Positions 1 through 7,422 of a stretch of 16,230 nucleotides of DNA are shown here, piece after piece (the stretch's first letter is position 1; each line of letters begins with the position of its first letter). The notes under the pieces were generated by a model. It saw only the letters and a program-made list of their open reading frames with translations, did no database searches and was not told where the DNA came from. A program made the position numbers and the translations under genes. Source of the stretch: Candidatus Gastranaerophilales bacterium (GTDB lineage: Bacteria; Cyanobacteriota; Vampirovibrionia; Gastranaerophilales; Gastranaerophilaceae); the NCBI GenBank assembly GCA_947630355.1, contig CANRHJ010000026.1, forward strand, positions 1-16,230, given 5' to 3'.

Positions 1-1
1 A

Positions 2-73
<72 letters not shown>

Positions 74-80
74 ATATATT

Positions 81-133
81 TTTATACTAACATTAAATTT
101 TTTATTGTAAATACCCACATTTATTTTTATAAT
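81..133. promoter_or_regulatory. Divergent promoters for tRNA-Asn (-) and pdxJ (+)
   Basis: On the + strand TTGTAA (105-110), a 17-base spacer and a perfect TATAAT (128-133) form a promoter for pdxJ. On the - strand TTTACA (plus 106-111) lies upstream of TATAAA (81-86, 19-base spacer) or TAGTAT (84-89, 16-base spacer). Either could start transcription within a few bases of the tRNA 5' end. The two -35 boxes overlap on opposite strands, so the promoters may compete. The pdxJ side is better supported than the tRNA side. Confidence 0.5.
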
Positions 134-170
134 AATATTCGTATGTAATTTAAAATTTCGGGAGAATAAT

Positions 171-878
171 ATGCTTTTAGGCGTTAACATAGACCATGTT
201 GCAACATTAAGAAATGCGAGAGGCGAAAATGAACCCTCAGTTATTGAGGCGGCAAAAATTTGCATTAATGCGGGAGCAAACGGAATTACCACACATCTGC
301 GAGAGGATAGAAGGCATATAAAGGATAATGATGTTTACTCACTTAAAAAAAATTTAAATTGCAGACTAAATCTTGAAATGGCAGCTACGGAAGAAATGCA
401 GAAAATTGCACTTGATTTGCTTCCCGATGCCTGCTGTATTGTTCCCGAACGCAGGCAAGAATTAACAACCGAAGGCGGGCTTGATGCATTCACAAACAAA
501 GAATATCTTTCAAATTTTGTGAAACCTCTGTTAAAAGCAGGTATTGAAGTAAGTCTGTTTATTACACCGGATGAAACACAAATTAAAGCTGCAAGAGAAA
601 TAGGCGCACATTTTGTTGAACTTCATACAGGTGCATTCTCTAATGCATTTAGTAAAAATAATGAAGAATTCGAATTTAAACGACTTTATAATGCTGCCGA
701 CCTTGCACATAACTTGGGACTTAATGTTAATGCAGGTCACGGTTTAAATTACACAAATGTTCATAAAATGAAAGAAGTCCCATATTTACATGAATTAAAT
801 ATAGGGCACAGCATTATAGCCAAATCTGTTTTTGTCGGACTTGACAATGCAGTCAAAGAAATGCTAAAACTAATATAA
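171..878 (+). CDS. pdxJ: Pyridoxine 5'-phosphate synthase PdxJ
   Basis: Cytosolic enzyme that condenses 1-deoxyxylulose 5-phosphate with 3-amino-2-oxopropyl phosphate to pyridoxine 5'-phosphate, the ring-closing step of the DXP-dependent vitamin B6 route. The 235-residue protein is the usual family length and matches it end to end: GVNIDHVATLRNARG (4-18), HLREDRRHI (42-50), NLEMA (67-71), VPERRQELTTEGGLD (91-105), NAGHG (187-191) and LNIGH (209-213). These cover the phosphate-binding and catalytic His/Glu positions of the TIM barrel. A ribosome binding site GGGAG (160-164) precedes the ATG. No other B6 gene is nearby. Its promoter block is almost the same as that of ycf23, which hints at shared control. 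Confidence 0.98.
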   Translation: MLLGVNIDHVATLRNARGENEPSVIEAAKICINAGANGITTHLREDRRHIKDNDVYSLKKNLNCRLNLEMAATEEMQKIALDLLPDACCIVPERRQELTTEGGLDAFTNKEYLSNFVKPLLKAGIEVSLFITPDETQIKAAREIGAHFVELHTGAFSNAFSKNNEEFEFKRLYNAADLAHNLGLNVNAGHGLNYTNVHKMKEVPYLHELNIGHSIIAKSVFVGLDNAVKEMLKLI

Positions 879-884
879 TATTGT

Positions 885-894
885 TTGTTAACAA
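885..894. repeat. Short perfect palindrome between pdxJ and the next gene
   Basis: TTGTTAACAA is a perfect 10-base palindrome 7 bases after the pdxJ stop. It has no T run and too small a stem for a terminator. It could be an operator for the downstream gene, but in AT-rich DNA a 10-base palindrome can occur by chance. I see no convincing promoter in 879-975. Confidence 0.25.
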
Positions 895-975
895 TTCTTA
901 AAATTATTCTGTATTAGGTCAAAAAAAAGAAATCACACGTTTTATATAAATGAAAATTATAAAGTGAGGTAAATA

Positions 976-1452
976 ATGACAAACATCTTTGGAAATATGG
1001 AATCATTCGTAAACTCTGCCCCTCAGGCTAACAGAGCCTCACTAAATGAAGGTGTTAAAGTAAGTGAAAGTCTCCCTGCATCGACTTTTAACTCGGAGGA
1101 CACTGTTCAAATATCTAAGAACAATAAAAAAGAGAAAAAAGGTATAATAAAATCAACAAAAACGTTTATCGCAAATTTTAAAAAGTTTTTTGCTAATTTA
1201 GGAACATATACAAAGGGAATCTTTAGAGGCATTAAAAATGGTGCTCTGTTTGGTGCTTTACTGTATACAGCCGGTTCTGCCGTTAACCATTTCAGAAATA
1301 AAGCTCAAAAGACAGTTCATCCCAAATTAAATATAGCAATTGCACTTGCAGGTGCCGCTGTCAGTGTCGGCTCCAGTATGTGGAAAGCATCTTTGGAAGC
1401 TTCAAGAAAACGTTCTGATATTGAACACACATATATAGGTCATGAAAAATAA
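976..1452 (+). CDS. Small unknown protein with two hydrophobic segments
   Basis: I do not recognise this 158-residue protein. Residues 1-50 are polar and Ser/Asn-rich, probably disordered, with a short NIFGN near the start. Residues 51-82 are Lys-rich. Two Gly/Ala-rich hydrophobic stretches follow, at about 86-104 (GALFGALLYTAGSA core) and 118-136 (IAIALAGAAVSVGSS core), and could form a membrane hairpin with small-residue packing. The tail is charged and ends in HEK. There is no signal peptide. A ribosome binding site GTGAGG (964-969) supports the ATG. It is a single transcription unit, with 97 bases upstream and a strong terminator downstream. A membrane or membrane-associated role is inference only. 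Confidence 0.8.
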   Translation: MTNIFGNMESFVNSAPQANRASLNEGVKVSESLPASTFNSEDTVQISKNNKKEKKGIIKSTKTFIANFKKFFANLGTYTKGIFRGIKNGALFGALLYTAGSAVNHFRNKAQKTVHPKLNIAIALAGAAVSVGSSMWKASLEASRKRSDIEHTYIGHEK

Positions 1453-1531
1453 GCTTAAGCTGCTGATTTTATTGCGGTTTTTCAACTTACAAGGTTCTTT
1501 ATCGTAAAATTTTCAATAATATATTAGAGCA

Positions 1532-1572
1532 AATAAAACAGGCAAAACATATATGCCTGTTTTATTTTTTTT
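1532..1572 (+). terminator. Intrinsic terminator after the small hydrophobic protein
   Basis: A perfect 13-base-pair stem (1532-1544 with 1554-1566) closes a 9-base loop and is followed by a T run. It lies about 80 bases beyond the stop at 1452 and just before the ycf23 promoter, so it separates the two units. Confidence 0.88.
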
Positions 1573-1581
1573 ATAATATGT

Positions 1582-1606
1582 TATAATAACATTCGTATTT
1601 AATTTA
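1582..1606 (+). promoter_or_regulatory. ycf23 promoter block shared with pdxJ
   Basis: The block begins with TATAAT (1582-1587) and continues with ATTCGTAT and TAATTTA. It matches 128-152 upstream of pdxJ at 23 of 25 positions. The -35 side is poor here (GTTTTA at a 17-base spacing), and a second TATAAT sits at 1572-1577. The conserved part extends downstream of the -10 box into the expected start site and leader, so it may be a regulator site as well as a promoter. Confidence 0.55.
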
Positions 1607-1619
1607 TTTGGAGGTTATT

Positions 1620-2378
1620 ATGAACAGAATTGAACTTTTTAAAAGACATTTAACAGAAAAACGAGCTATAAAAGTTATCGCAGGAATTGATAATTTTAAT
1701 GAAGAATCTGTTAAAAATGTTATCAATGCTGCGGAAATGGGCGGTGCAAGTGCCGTTGATATCTGCTTCGACGAAAAAATTATTTCTATGGCAAAAAGTA
1801 TGACATCTTTACCTGTTTTTGTTTCATCAATAGTTCCCGAAGAATTAGCTTCTGCGGTTAAACTTGGTGCTGATGCCATTGAAGTCGGCAACTTTGATGC
1901 TTTATACAGAAAAGGACAAAGAATTTCAGCTCAAAATGTACTTGATATTGTAAACGAAACGTTAAGACTCCTTGACGGTCAAAAAACATTCATTTGCGTT
2001 ACCATTCCCGGACATATTGATATTTCCGAACAAATTTCATTAGCTATGAAGCTGGAAGAATTGAGTATTGATTTAATTCAAACAGAGGGTGCTGCAACGG
2101 TTACTCCCGATAAAGCAGGTGCCAGAGGATTATTACAAACTGCAGAAGTTTCAATCTCAAATACAATAGAATTATCAAGAAATACATCAATACCTGTTAT
2201 GACAGCTTCAGGTATCACAACCACAACAGCTCCGATGGCATTTGCCGCAGGTGCCTGCGCTATAGGTGTTGGCTCATGCATAAACAAATTAAATTCCGTT
2301 ATTGCTATGATTGCTGTTGTTAAATCACTTGTTGAATCAGTTAATAAATCTTCTGAAAAACATTTGATTAATGCTTAA
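1620..2378 (+). CDS. ycf23: Ycf23 / DUF561 family protein (predicted TIM barrel)
   Basis: This 252-residue protein matches Ycf23, a family of unknown function conserved in cyanobacteria and algal plastids. Telling segments are RAIKVIAGIDNFN near the N terminus, GGASAVDI, LPVFVSSIVPEEL, GADAIEVGNFD, DLIQTEGA and a C-terminal ASGIT...APMAFAAGACAIGVGS phosphate-loop region like those of other TIM-barrel enzymes. I chose ATG 1620 because GGAGG (1610-1614) lies 5 bases before it. A longer frame from TTG 1608 would start at the binding site itself. A terminator follows closely. The promoter block is shared with pdxJ. The family identity is firm, but the reaction is unknown. Confidence 0.93.
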   Translation: MNRIELFKRHLTEKRAIKVIAGIDNFNEESVKNVINAAEMGGASAVDICFDEKIISMAKSMTSLPVFVSSIVPEELASAVKLGADAIEVGNFDALYRKGQRISAQNVLDIVNETLRLLDGQKTFICVTIPGHIDISEQISLAMKLEELSIDLIQTEGAATVTPDKAGARGLLQTAEVSISNTIELSRNTSIPVMTASGITTTTAPMAFAAGACAIGVGSCINKLNSVIAMIAVVKSLVESVNKSSEKHLINA

Positions 2379-2389
2379 TTTATAAATAT

Positions 2390-2418
2390 AAAGGAGTGTT
2401 TTATAACACTCCTTTTTT
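2390..2418 (+). terminator. Intrinsic terminator of ycf23
   Basis: An 11-base-pair perfect stem, AAAGGAGTGTT (2390-2400) with AACACTCCTTT (2405-2415), closes a TTAT loop and is followed by T bases. It starts 12 bases after the ycf23 stop. Its 3' arm can also pair with the ribosome binding site of the next gene. Confidence 0.9.
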
Positions 2419-2430
2419 ATGGGGAGTGTT
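2405..2430 (+). promoter_or_regulatory. Alternative hairpin that hides the next gene's ribosome binding site
   Basis: AACACTCC (2405-2412) is perfectly complementary both to the 5' terminator arm and to GGAGTGTT (2423-2430). The latter contains most of the GGGGAG binding site (2421-2426) of the TTG-started gene at 2433. The two hairpins exclude each other. The pairing is seen in the sequence; a regulatory role is inferred. Confidence 0.45.
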
Positions 2431-2432
2431 TT

Positions 2433-3437
2433 TTGAAATCTTTTTTATCAAATTCCGTTAAATATAAATCACTTTCAAAAGATGAGTTGATAATATGTCT
2501 TGACAGACTCTCAAGATTTAAACTTCCCGATGAATCATTTCCTGCTGTATTTAATTATATACTTATAAAATCGCTTATAGAACCCAAATTATCAAAAAAA
2601 GAAATAGAAAATTTGGATGCAAAAACTGTTTCAAACTTTGTAAAAATTATTTGGAATAAGTCCGTAAACAATGTATACGGTGATAATTGTCCTCAATCCG
2701 AAGATAAACCGTTAAAAGCTCTTATTTCTTTTTGTTTTAAAAATTTTGATAAGAGGACTCAAACATTTATTAATACAGATTTAAACATTAGACCAATAAT
2801 CAATAATCTAAACGAAAAAACCGTTTCTTTAAATTTAAAGTTTTTGATGTATGCGGACAAATACAAACAAATAAAAGATACGGCAGTGTTAAGAGAAAAA
2901 TTTTTTCTGAAATTTCCCGTAAGAAAGTTAGTTATAGTTGAAGGAATTACGGAAGAAATTCTGCTTCCCGCTTTTGCTAAAAAGTTAAACCATAATTTTG
3001 ACAAAGAAGGTATCTTTATTTTGGGAGCCGGAGGTAAAAGTAAAAGTCCTTCTCTGTACCTAAAATTAAAAGATAAACTTAAAATTCCCGTTGTTATTCT
3101 CTTTGACAGCGATGCTAAAGAAATATTTGATTTACTCGGTAATAATCTTTTGAAAAAAGATTCGGCAATTATTATAAAAAAAGGTGAATTTGAAGATATT
3201 ATTTCATTAAATCTTATCAAACGTTCTCTAAACAACGAATACAAACCTGCATCACCCGTTATAAAATCAGATTTAACTTCACAAACAAGAATGTGTAAAA
3301 ACATTGAAAATATATACAGAACAAGAAAATTCGGAGAATTTAAAAAATCCAAATTCGCAAAAATTGTTGCATCTAATATAAAATACCATTCCGACATTAC
3401 TCCGGAAATTACTGATTTAATTAATAAAATAATTTAA
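2433..3437 (+). CDS. Stand-alone TOPRIM protein, OLD-nuclease type
   Basis: The C-terminal half of this 334-residue protein is a TOPRIM domain of the kind found in OLD-family nucleases. It has VIVEGITEEILLPA (167-180) with the catalytic Glu, a glycine turn LGAGGKSKS (197-205), VILFDSD (221-227) giving the metal-binding D-x-D, and GEFEDII (251-257). Normally an ABC-type ATPase precedes this domain. Here residues 1-160 have no Walker A or B motif and look helical and lysine-rich. It may therefore be a nuclease or nucleic-acid binding protein without its own ATPase. The start is TTG, 6 bases after GGGGAG; nearby ATG and GTG codons are out of frame. The partner and substrate are unknown. Confidence 0.85.
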   Translation: MKSFLSNSVKYKSLSKDELIICLDRLSRFKLPDESFPAVFNYILIKSLIEPKLSKKEIENLDAKTVSNFVKIIWNKSVNNVYGDNCPQSEDKPLKALISFCFKNFDKRTQTFINTDLNIRPIINNLNEKTVSLNLKFLMYADKYKQIKDTAVLREKFFLKFPVRKLVIVEGITEEILLPAFAKKLNHNFDKEGIFILGAGGKSKSPSLYLKLKDKLKIPVVILFDSDAKEIFDLLGNNLLKKDSAIIIKKGEFEDIISLNLIKRSLNNEYKPASPVIKSDLTSQTRMCKNIENIYRTRKFGEFKKSKFAKIVASNIKYHSDITPEITDLINKII

Positions 3438-3438
3438 C

Positions 3439-3468
3439 TTGCATACATTATTTGAATAGTGATATTAT
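3439..3468 (+). promoter_or_regulatory. Promoter of the WG-repeat gene
   Basis: TTGCAT (3439-3444), an 18-base spacer and TATTAT (3463-3468) preceded by TG (extended -10, TGATATTAT). The expected start near 3475 leaves a short leader carrying the ribosome binding site. It overlaps the end of the TOPRIM gene unit. Confidence 0.5.
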
Positions 3469-3491
3469 TTTTATTAAAGAAAGGATTATTT

Positions 3492-4700
3492 ATGAAAAAG
3501 ATATTGTTTATACTAATCGGTATAACTGTTTTATTATTTTCTTGCAGCTACACACAAGCAAAAGAGCAATCAGGTTATGAAGTAATTCAGAATAATACGC
3601 AATCGCAAGAACAATCTGTATTAAGTGAAAATAATGATATTCAAATAGTCTCCGTTAATGATAAACTAGGCATAAAACATAAATCATCACAAAAATATAT
3701 TCTTACTCCTCAATGGGATGAAATTAAACCTCTCGATGATGATTATAATGAATTTAAGCTTGTTAAAAATGATAAAGCAGGATACTTAAACATCAGATTA
3801 AATTCAAATTTTGTAACTCCTTTTGATGACATATACTTACTTAAAAATTATTTAAAAGTAAAAAATAAGAATAAATACGGAATAATAGACAAACAAGGAA
3901 ATGTAATACTACAACCCGAATTTCAAAGAGTCGGTGTATTTACAAATCAGGGAACTGAATATATTACAGGTAAAATCGACGGCAAATACAGATTTTATCA
4001 AAATACAGGCCGTTTAATACCTGAAGATAAATTATATGTAATTACATCCGATTCTTCCGTAATGCTTGCAAACGATTTAAAACCCGTTTTTAAAACAAAA
4101 TACGGATATAAATCATCAACATACATTCCAAACGACACATCCGTTAACAATAATGCTTATCAAATTGAAGAAATGAATGTATCTGACAACGTGAAACTTG
4201 CTTACGTTCAGAAAAATGTTGAGATTTCACCATACGATATTCAAAATGTTAAAATAACAAAAGTACAAAAAAATACAATAAACATAAATAATAAGCAGTA
4301 TATCATTACTAAACAAGGCGAGAAAATAGGACTTAACAATCCGAATAATAAAGAAATTCTTCCGCCTGTTTTTGACAGTTTAAAAGTAACTTCACCATGT
4401 ATACACTTTAACAGACCTGTAATACTAGCAAAAAAACAGGGGTTCTATATGATTTATGATTTAAGCGGCTGTTTACTTGCTGAAGAAAAAAATGACAAAA
4501 TTAACGTTTACAATAAAAATAAAACATACACATTCTACAATAAAGACGGTTACGGGAATTTATATCTGAACAATAAGCTTATGGGTATTGTTGAAAAAAA
4601 TGATAACGGTTATAAGTTTAAAAAGAAAAGATTTACTTTTAATTCTCTTCATAGCGTAACCGAATTGATATTAACCATATTACCGGTTTCAAATTTATAA
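3492..4700 (+). CDS. Exported WG-repeat protein, probable lipoprotein
   Basis: The 402-residue protein begins with a signal peptide: MKK, a hydrophobic core ILFILIGITVLLF, then LFSC. Cys18 could be lipid-modified, although Phe at -2 is not ideal, and type I cleavage after TQA (21-23) is an alternative. The body carries WG-type beta repeats, best seen at about 127-147 (NKYGIIDKQGNVILQPEF) and 276-298 (GEKIGLNN...EILPPVFDSLK), with weaker copies at about 55-80 and 90-115. Such repeats usually mark surface or periplasmic binding proteins of unknown ligand. ATG 3492 is chosen because AAGGA (3481-3485) precedes it; the frame is open further upstream, but there it lacks a ribosome site. It has its own promoter and terminator. 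Confidence 0.85.
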   Translation: MKKILFILIGITVLLFSCSYTQAKEQSGYEVIQNNTQSQEQSVLSENNDIQIVSVNDKLGIKHKSSQKYILTPQWDEIKPLDDDYNEFKLVKNDKAGYLNIRLNSNFVTPFDDIYLLKNYLKVKNKNKYGIIDKQGNVILQPEFQRVGVFTNQGTEYITGKIDGKYRFYQNTGRLIPEDKLYVITSDSSVMLANDLKPVFKTKYGYKSSTYIPNDTSVNNNAYQIEEMNVSDNVKLAYVQKNVEISPYDIQNVKITKVQKNTININNKQYIITKQGEKIGLNNPNNKEILPPVFDSLKVTSPCIHFNRPVILAKKQGFYMIYDLSGCLLAEEKNDKINVYNKNKTYTFYNKDGYGNLYLNNKLMGIVEKNDNGYKFKKKRFTFNSLHSVTELILTILPVSNL

Positions 4701-4716
4701 TTTAATATAAAATAAA

Positions 4717-4748
4717 AAAAGGCTAATAAATTAACTTATTAGCCTTTT
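4717..4748 (+). terminator. Intrinsic terminator of the WG-repeat gene
   Basis: GGCTAATAA (4721-4729) pairs with TTATTAGCC (4736-4744) around a 6-base loop. The flanking AAAA and TTTT extend the stem and supply the T run. Confidence 0.88.
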
Positions 4749-4813
4749 GTGTAAAAAAAAATATTTAGGAGTTTTAGAATAAAAGAGTAAAGATTTTTAG
4801 AGAAGGGGTAAAA

Positions 4814-6832
4814 ATGATATCACAAGTAATCGGAGCATCCTTTATTACTGCGGGGAAGGGAGTAAGAAGCAACAGTGGTATAAAGATTGCAGCAAAAACA
4901 GAACATAGAAATTATTCAAATGTTCCGGTGCAGGATATGCTGCTTGCATATCAGGGATTATACGGAATAAAAACGGCAAAATCGGTTACTTTCGGAAAAA
5001 GCTTGGCAAAAGTTTTTAATGAATTAAATAAACAAATGATAACTTGCCGTGATATAAATAAAGGAAGAAACGGAGAAGAAGTCGGACACAGAATAGCCGT
5101 TTCCGAATTGATTGATAATATCAAAGAAGAACTTCCAAATACTTTTGATGCAATAAAAACAAACATAGAAGTAAACCGTGTTAAACAAAAGCCGAATGAA
5201 AACGGTGAAATCCTTCCGGACAAGATAACGGAAGCAAGAACACAAATAAAGAAAATGCCTACGGGAATTTTATATGAAATGGCAGTAAGAGTACCGCGTG
5301 ATGCAGATAAATTACCCGAAGCACGCCCTGATATTACCCAGTTAATACAGATTAAAGAAAATAACAATAAAGACAAAAAGACCTATGTATTAAACACCAA
5401 AGGTAATTTGATGTCAGTTATGGAAGACGGAGATAATGTACTTTTAACAAATACCGGTAAAATTTTCGAAAAATCGGGAGGGATTGAGATTACGGCTTTA
5501 AAAAAAGGGAATAATTTCACACCTTTTATTACAGCGCCGCAAGAAGTAATAAAGAGGAAGCCGGAAGAGTCCATAGGCGAAGGTACGGAAATAGTTATAG
5601 GAATGGAAGACGGAAGATTTGTTCCCGAAATAATTGATTCAATTAAAACGTTTATAAACAAAATTGATTCCGAAGAAATAGTATTACCTCGTTTTGAAGC
5701 GGCAGAGAATGCAAAAAACATTCAATTATCAATGCTGGCAGGCGGTTTTGGTTCAAGAGCAGAATATACCAATGCTTCATCCGGCGGAATAATGCACGGT
5801 GAAATAAACGGTGCACAATCGACAAAAGGTGCATTCAGAACCGCGACAGGTTTAACACCTATGGAAACAACATTTATATCGCTCCATAAAGCGGGACTGC
5901 TTGATTGCTCAAAGGGAAAATTAAATATCGGCGGCAAGATAAAATTTTATCTTAATAAATCGGGCATAAATAAAGGAAATGGCGGTTTTACCTTCGATTT
6001 ATACAACAAGATGGACAGAGAAGGGAGAAAATATTTAGCAATATTTCCAAACGATTCAATGTCAAGGATGCCTGAAGCAACAAAGAAAATGGCGGAACTG
6101 ATGAACAGCGGCACTGCTGCCGTCGCAATGATTGCAAAAAAAGTTAAAGCTGAAGATGCAATAGGAAATTTAGGTATAATGAAACTCGGCAAAGATGGTG
6201 AAATTCTGGAATTTGCCGAAAAACCGTCACCGATACCGCAAGGTTATGAAAAAGACGGAATGTGTTTAGCAAATACCTTCCAATTTGCAGTGAGCAAAGA
6301 AGCATTTGCTGCGCTTTCAGTGATTGAAAAATACCTCCCGTCAGGTGTCGGTAAAGAATCAAGAGATTGGTCAAAAACTTATACTCCCATTCTTATGGCG
6401 CTGTCTCAATTTGATGATTTACAGGTCATAAGGCAAAAAATACAAGGCTTATTTAAGGAATATGGTAATTTTGAAATTCCCGATGAAGCCGTAAGCGAAG
6501 CAAAATCTTTGTTGAAAAACCAAAAAATATTCGCAGTGCCGACAGATGAGTCTTGGGCGGATTGCGGAACTTTAAATGCACTATATCATACAACAATGCA
6601 AATCGCGAGCAACGACTTCCATCTTGAAGATTTTGAGCGAAAACATGTACTGGATTCAATAAACACTCAAACCGGCTTGGTTGCTTCCGGTCCCGCTCAG
6701 AAGAGAGAGATTGAAGAAAAATATGATATTGACGGACAAGTTATGGTCGTCCCGCAAGCTAAAAAGGTTGATTCTAAGATTGTTGATGATTTAATCAAAA
6801 AAGGGTTAATCGTTGTAAATGAAAAAAATTAA
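4814..6832 (+). CDS. Sugar-phosphate nucleotidyltransferase with a long unknown N-terminal region
   Basis: Residues about 303-595 of this 672-residue protein resemble enzymes such as GlgC and ManC that join a sugar 1-phosphate to an NTP. The G-G-x-G-S-R nucleotide loop is LAGGFGSR (308-315). FPND (411-414) stands where the metal Asp is expected, GIMKLGKDGEILEFAEKP (454-471) is the typical sugar-binding strand, and ESWADCGTLNALYH (579-592) is the usual W-x-D-x-G-T end. The usual R-L-x-P-L-T after the loop is replaced by RAEYTNASSGG and a longer insert, so the substrate may differ. Residues 1-300 are unrecognised and hold SVTFGK (57-62), a motif shared with two neighbours. There is no C-terminal beta-helix. 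A strong AGAAGGGG site (4801-4808) supports the start. Confidence 0.82.
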   Translation: MISQVIGASFITAGKGVRSNSGIKIAAKTEHRNYSNVPVQDMLLAYQGLYGIKTAKSVTFGKSLAKVFNELNKQMITCRDINKGRNGEEVGHRIAVSELIDNIKEELPNTFDAIKTNIEVNRVKQKPNENGEILPDKITEARTQIKKMPTGILYEMAVRVPRDADKLPEARPDITQLIQIKENNNKDKKTYVLNTKGNLMSVMEDGDNVLLTNTGKIFEKSGGIEITALKKGNNFTPFITAPQEVIKRKPEESIGEGTEIVIGMEDGRFVPEIIDSIKTFINKIDSEEIVLPRFEAAENAKNIQLSMLAGGFGSRAEYTNASSGGIMHGEINGAQSTKGAFRTATGLTPMETTFISLHKAGLLDCSKGKLNIGGKIKFYLNKSGINKGNGGFTFDLYNKMDREGRKYLAIFPNDSMSRMPEATKKMAELMNSGTAAVAMIAKKVKAEDAIGNLGIMKLGKDGEILEFAEKPSPIPQGYEKDGMCLANTFQFAVSKEAFAALSVIEKYLPSGVGKESRDWSKTYTPILMALSQFDDLQVIRQKIQGLFKEYGNFEIPDEAVSEAKSLLKNQKIFAVPTDESWADCGTLNALYHTTMQIASNDFHLEDFERKHVLDSINTQTGLVASGPAQKREIEEKYDIDGQVMVVPQAKKVDSKIVDDLIKKGLIVVNEKN

Positions 6833-6838
6833 ATAAAT

Positions 6839-6866
6839 AAAAAGAGCCTCAAATGGCTCTTTTTTA
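6839..6866. terminator. Bidirectional intrinsic terminator between convergent genes
   Basis: AAAAGAGCC (6840-6848) pairs with GGCTCTTTT (6855-6863) around a 6-base loop, with T runs on both strands. It serves the nucleotidyltransferase gene from the left and the small SFG protein gene (and so the pro genes) from the right. Confidence 0.88.
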
Positions 6867-6892
6867 TATCAAAATTTGAAATTTATATAATT

Positions 6893-7363
6893 TTATTTTT
6901 TAACGGTTCCGGCTTCCAATAAACCGATATTTTTCATATAATCACCGTTTGAAATAAAGGGTTTGTATTTTTCAATTAACTTTTTTGTATCTTTTACCGA
7001 TAATTGAGGATTATCATAATTATTATCGTATAATATTTTAAATCCGGCTTCCAGACTTGATTTGGGAACAGATTTTAATACTCTTTTAGCCTTCTTTGAT
7101 AAAATTTGATTTTTAATAAAAGAAGCGTTAATAGCGCCTAAATTTGAAGTTGCATATTCTTTACAAATATTCTCAAATGATTTACCTTTAGACAATTCAA
7201 CGGATAAGGCCGATTTCTCAAAAATGCCTTGTTTGTGGAACATGTCATCGTTAACAAAGTTATTTTCTTTATAGCCAAAAATTTTTGCCGCATTTTTACC
7301 CTGCTGAGTCAATCTTGCGAGACCGAATGACGTTGTGTAAGAATTTGATATTTTCGTAATCAT
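6893..7363 (-). CDS. Small unknown protein with N-terminal SFG motif
   Basis: I do not recognise this 156-residue, mostly helical, lysine-rich protein. It starts MITKISNSYTTSFGLARLTQ, with S-F-G at 12-14, like the S/T-F-G in the nucleotidyltransferase and the repeat protein of this window. There is no hydrophobic segment and one lone Cys. I chose ATG 7361-7363 because GAGAGG lies 7 bases upstream on the - strand; the frame extends 15 residues further (to 7408) but without a ribosome site. It lies 59 bases after proA and may be the last gene of the proBA unit. The shared terminator follows. Confidence 0.75.
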   Translation of the reverse strand: MITKISNSYTTSFGLARLTQQGKNAAKIFGYKENNFVNDDMFHKQGIFEKSALSVELSKGKSFENICKEYATSNLGAINASFIKNQILSKKAKRVLKSVPKSSLEAGFKILYDNNYDNPQLSVKDTKKLIEKYKPFISNGDYMKNIGLLEAGTVKK

Positions 7364-7422
7364 AAAATTTCCTCTCTTGTTCGTGTCTATTATTTTAAAT
7401 CCAAACAATTTATTTTTTGATA

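Noticed and set aside
1608..1619. TTG start for ycf23
   Set aside because: It would place the start inside the GGAGG ribosome site that serves ATG 1620.
4747..4780. Promoter for the nucleotidyltransferase gene (TTGTGT and TAGAAT)
   Set aside because: The spacer would be 22 bases, too long for a sigma70 promoter, and no better pair was found.
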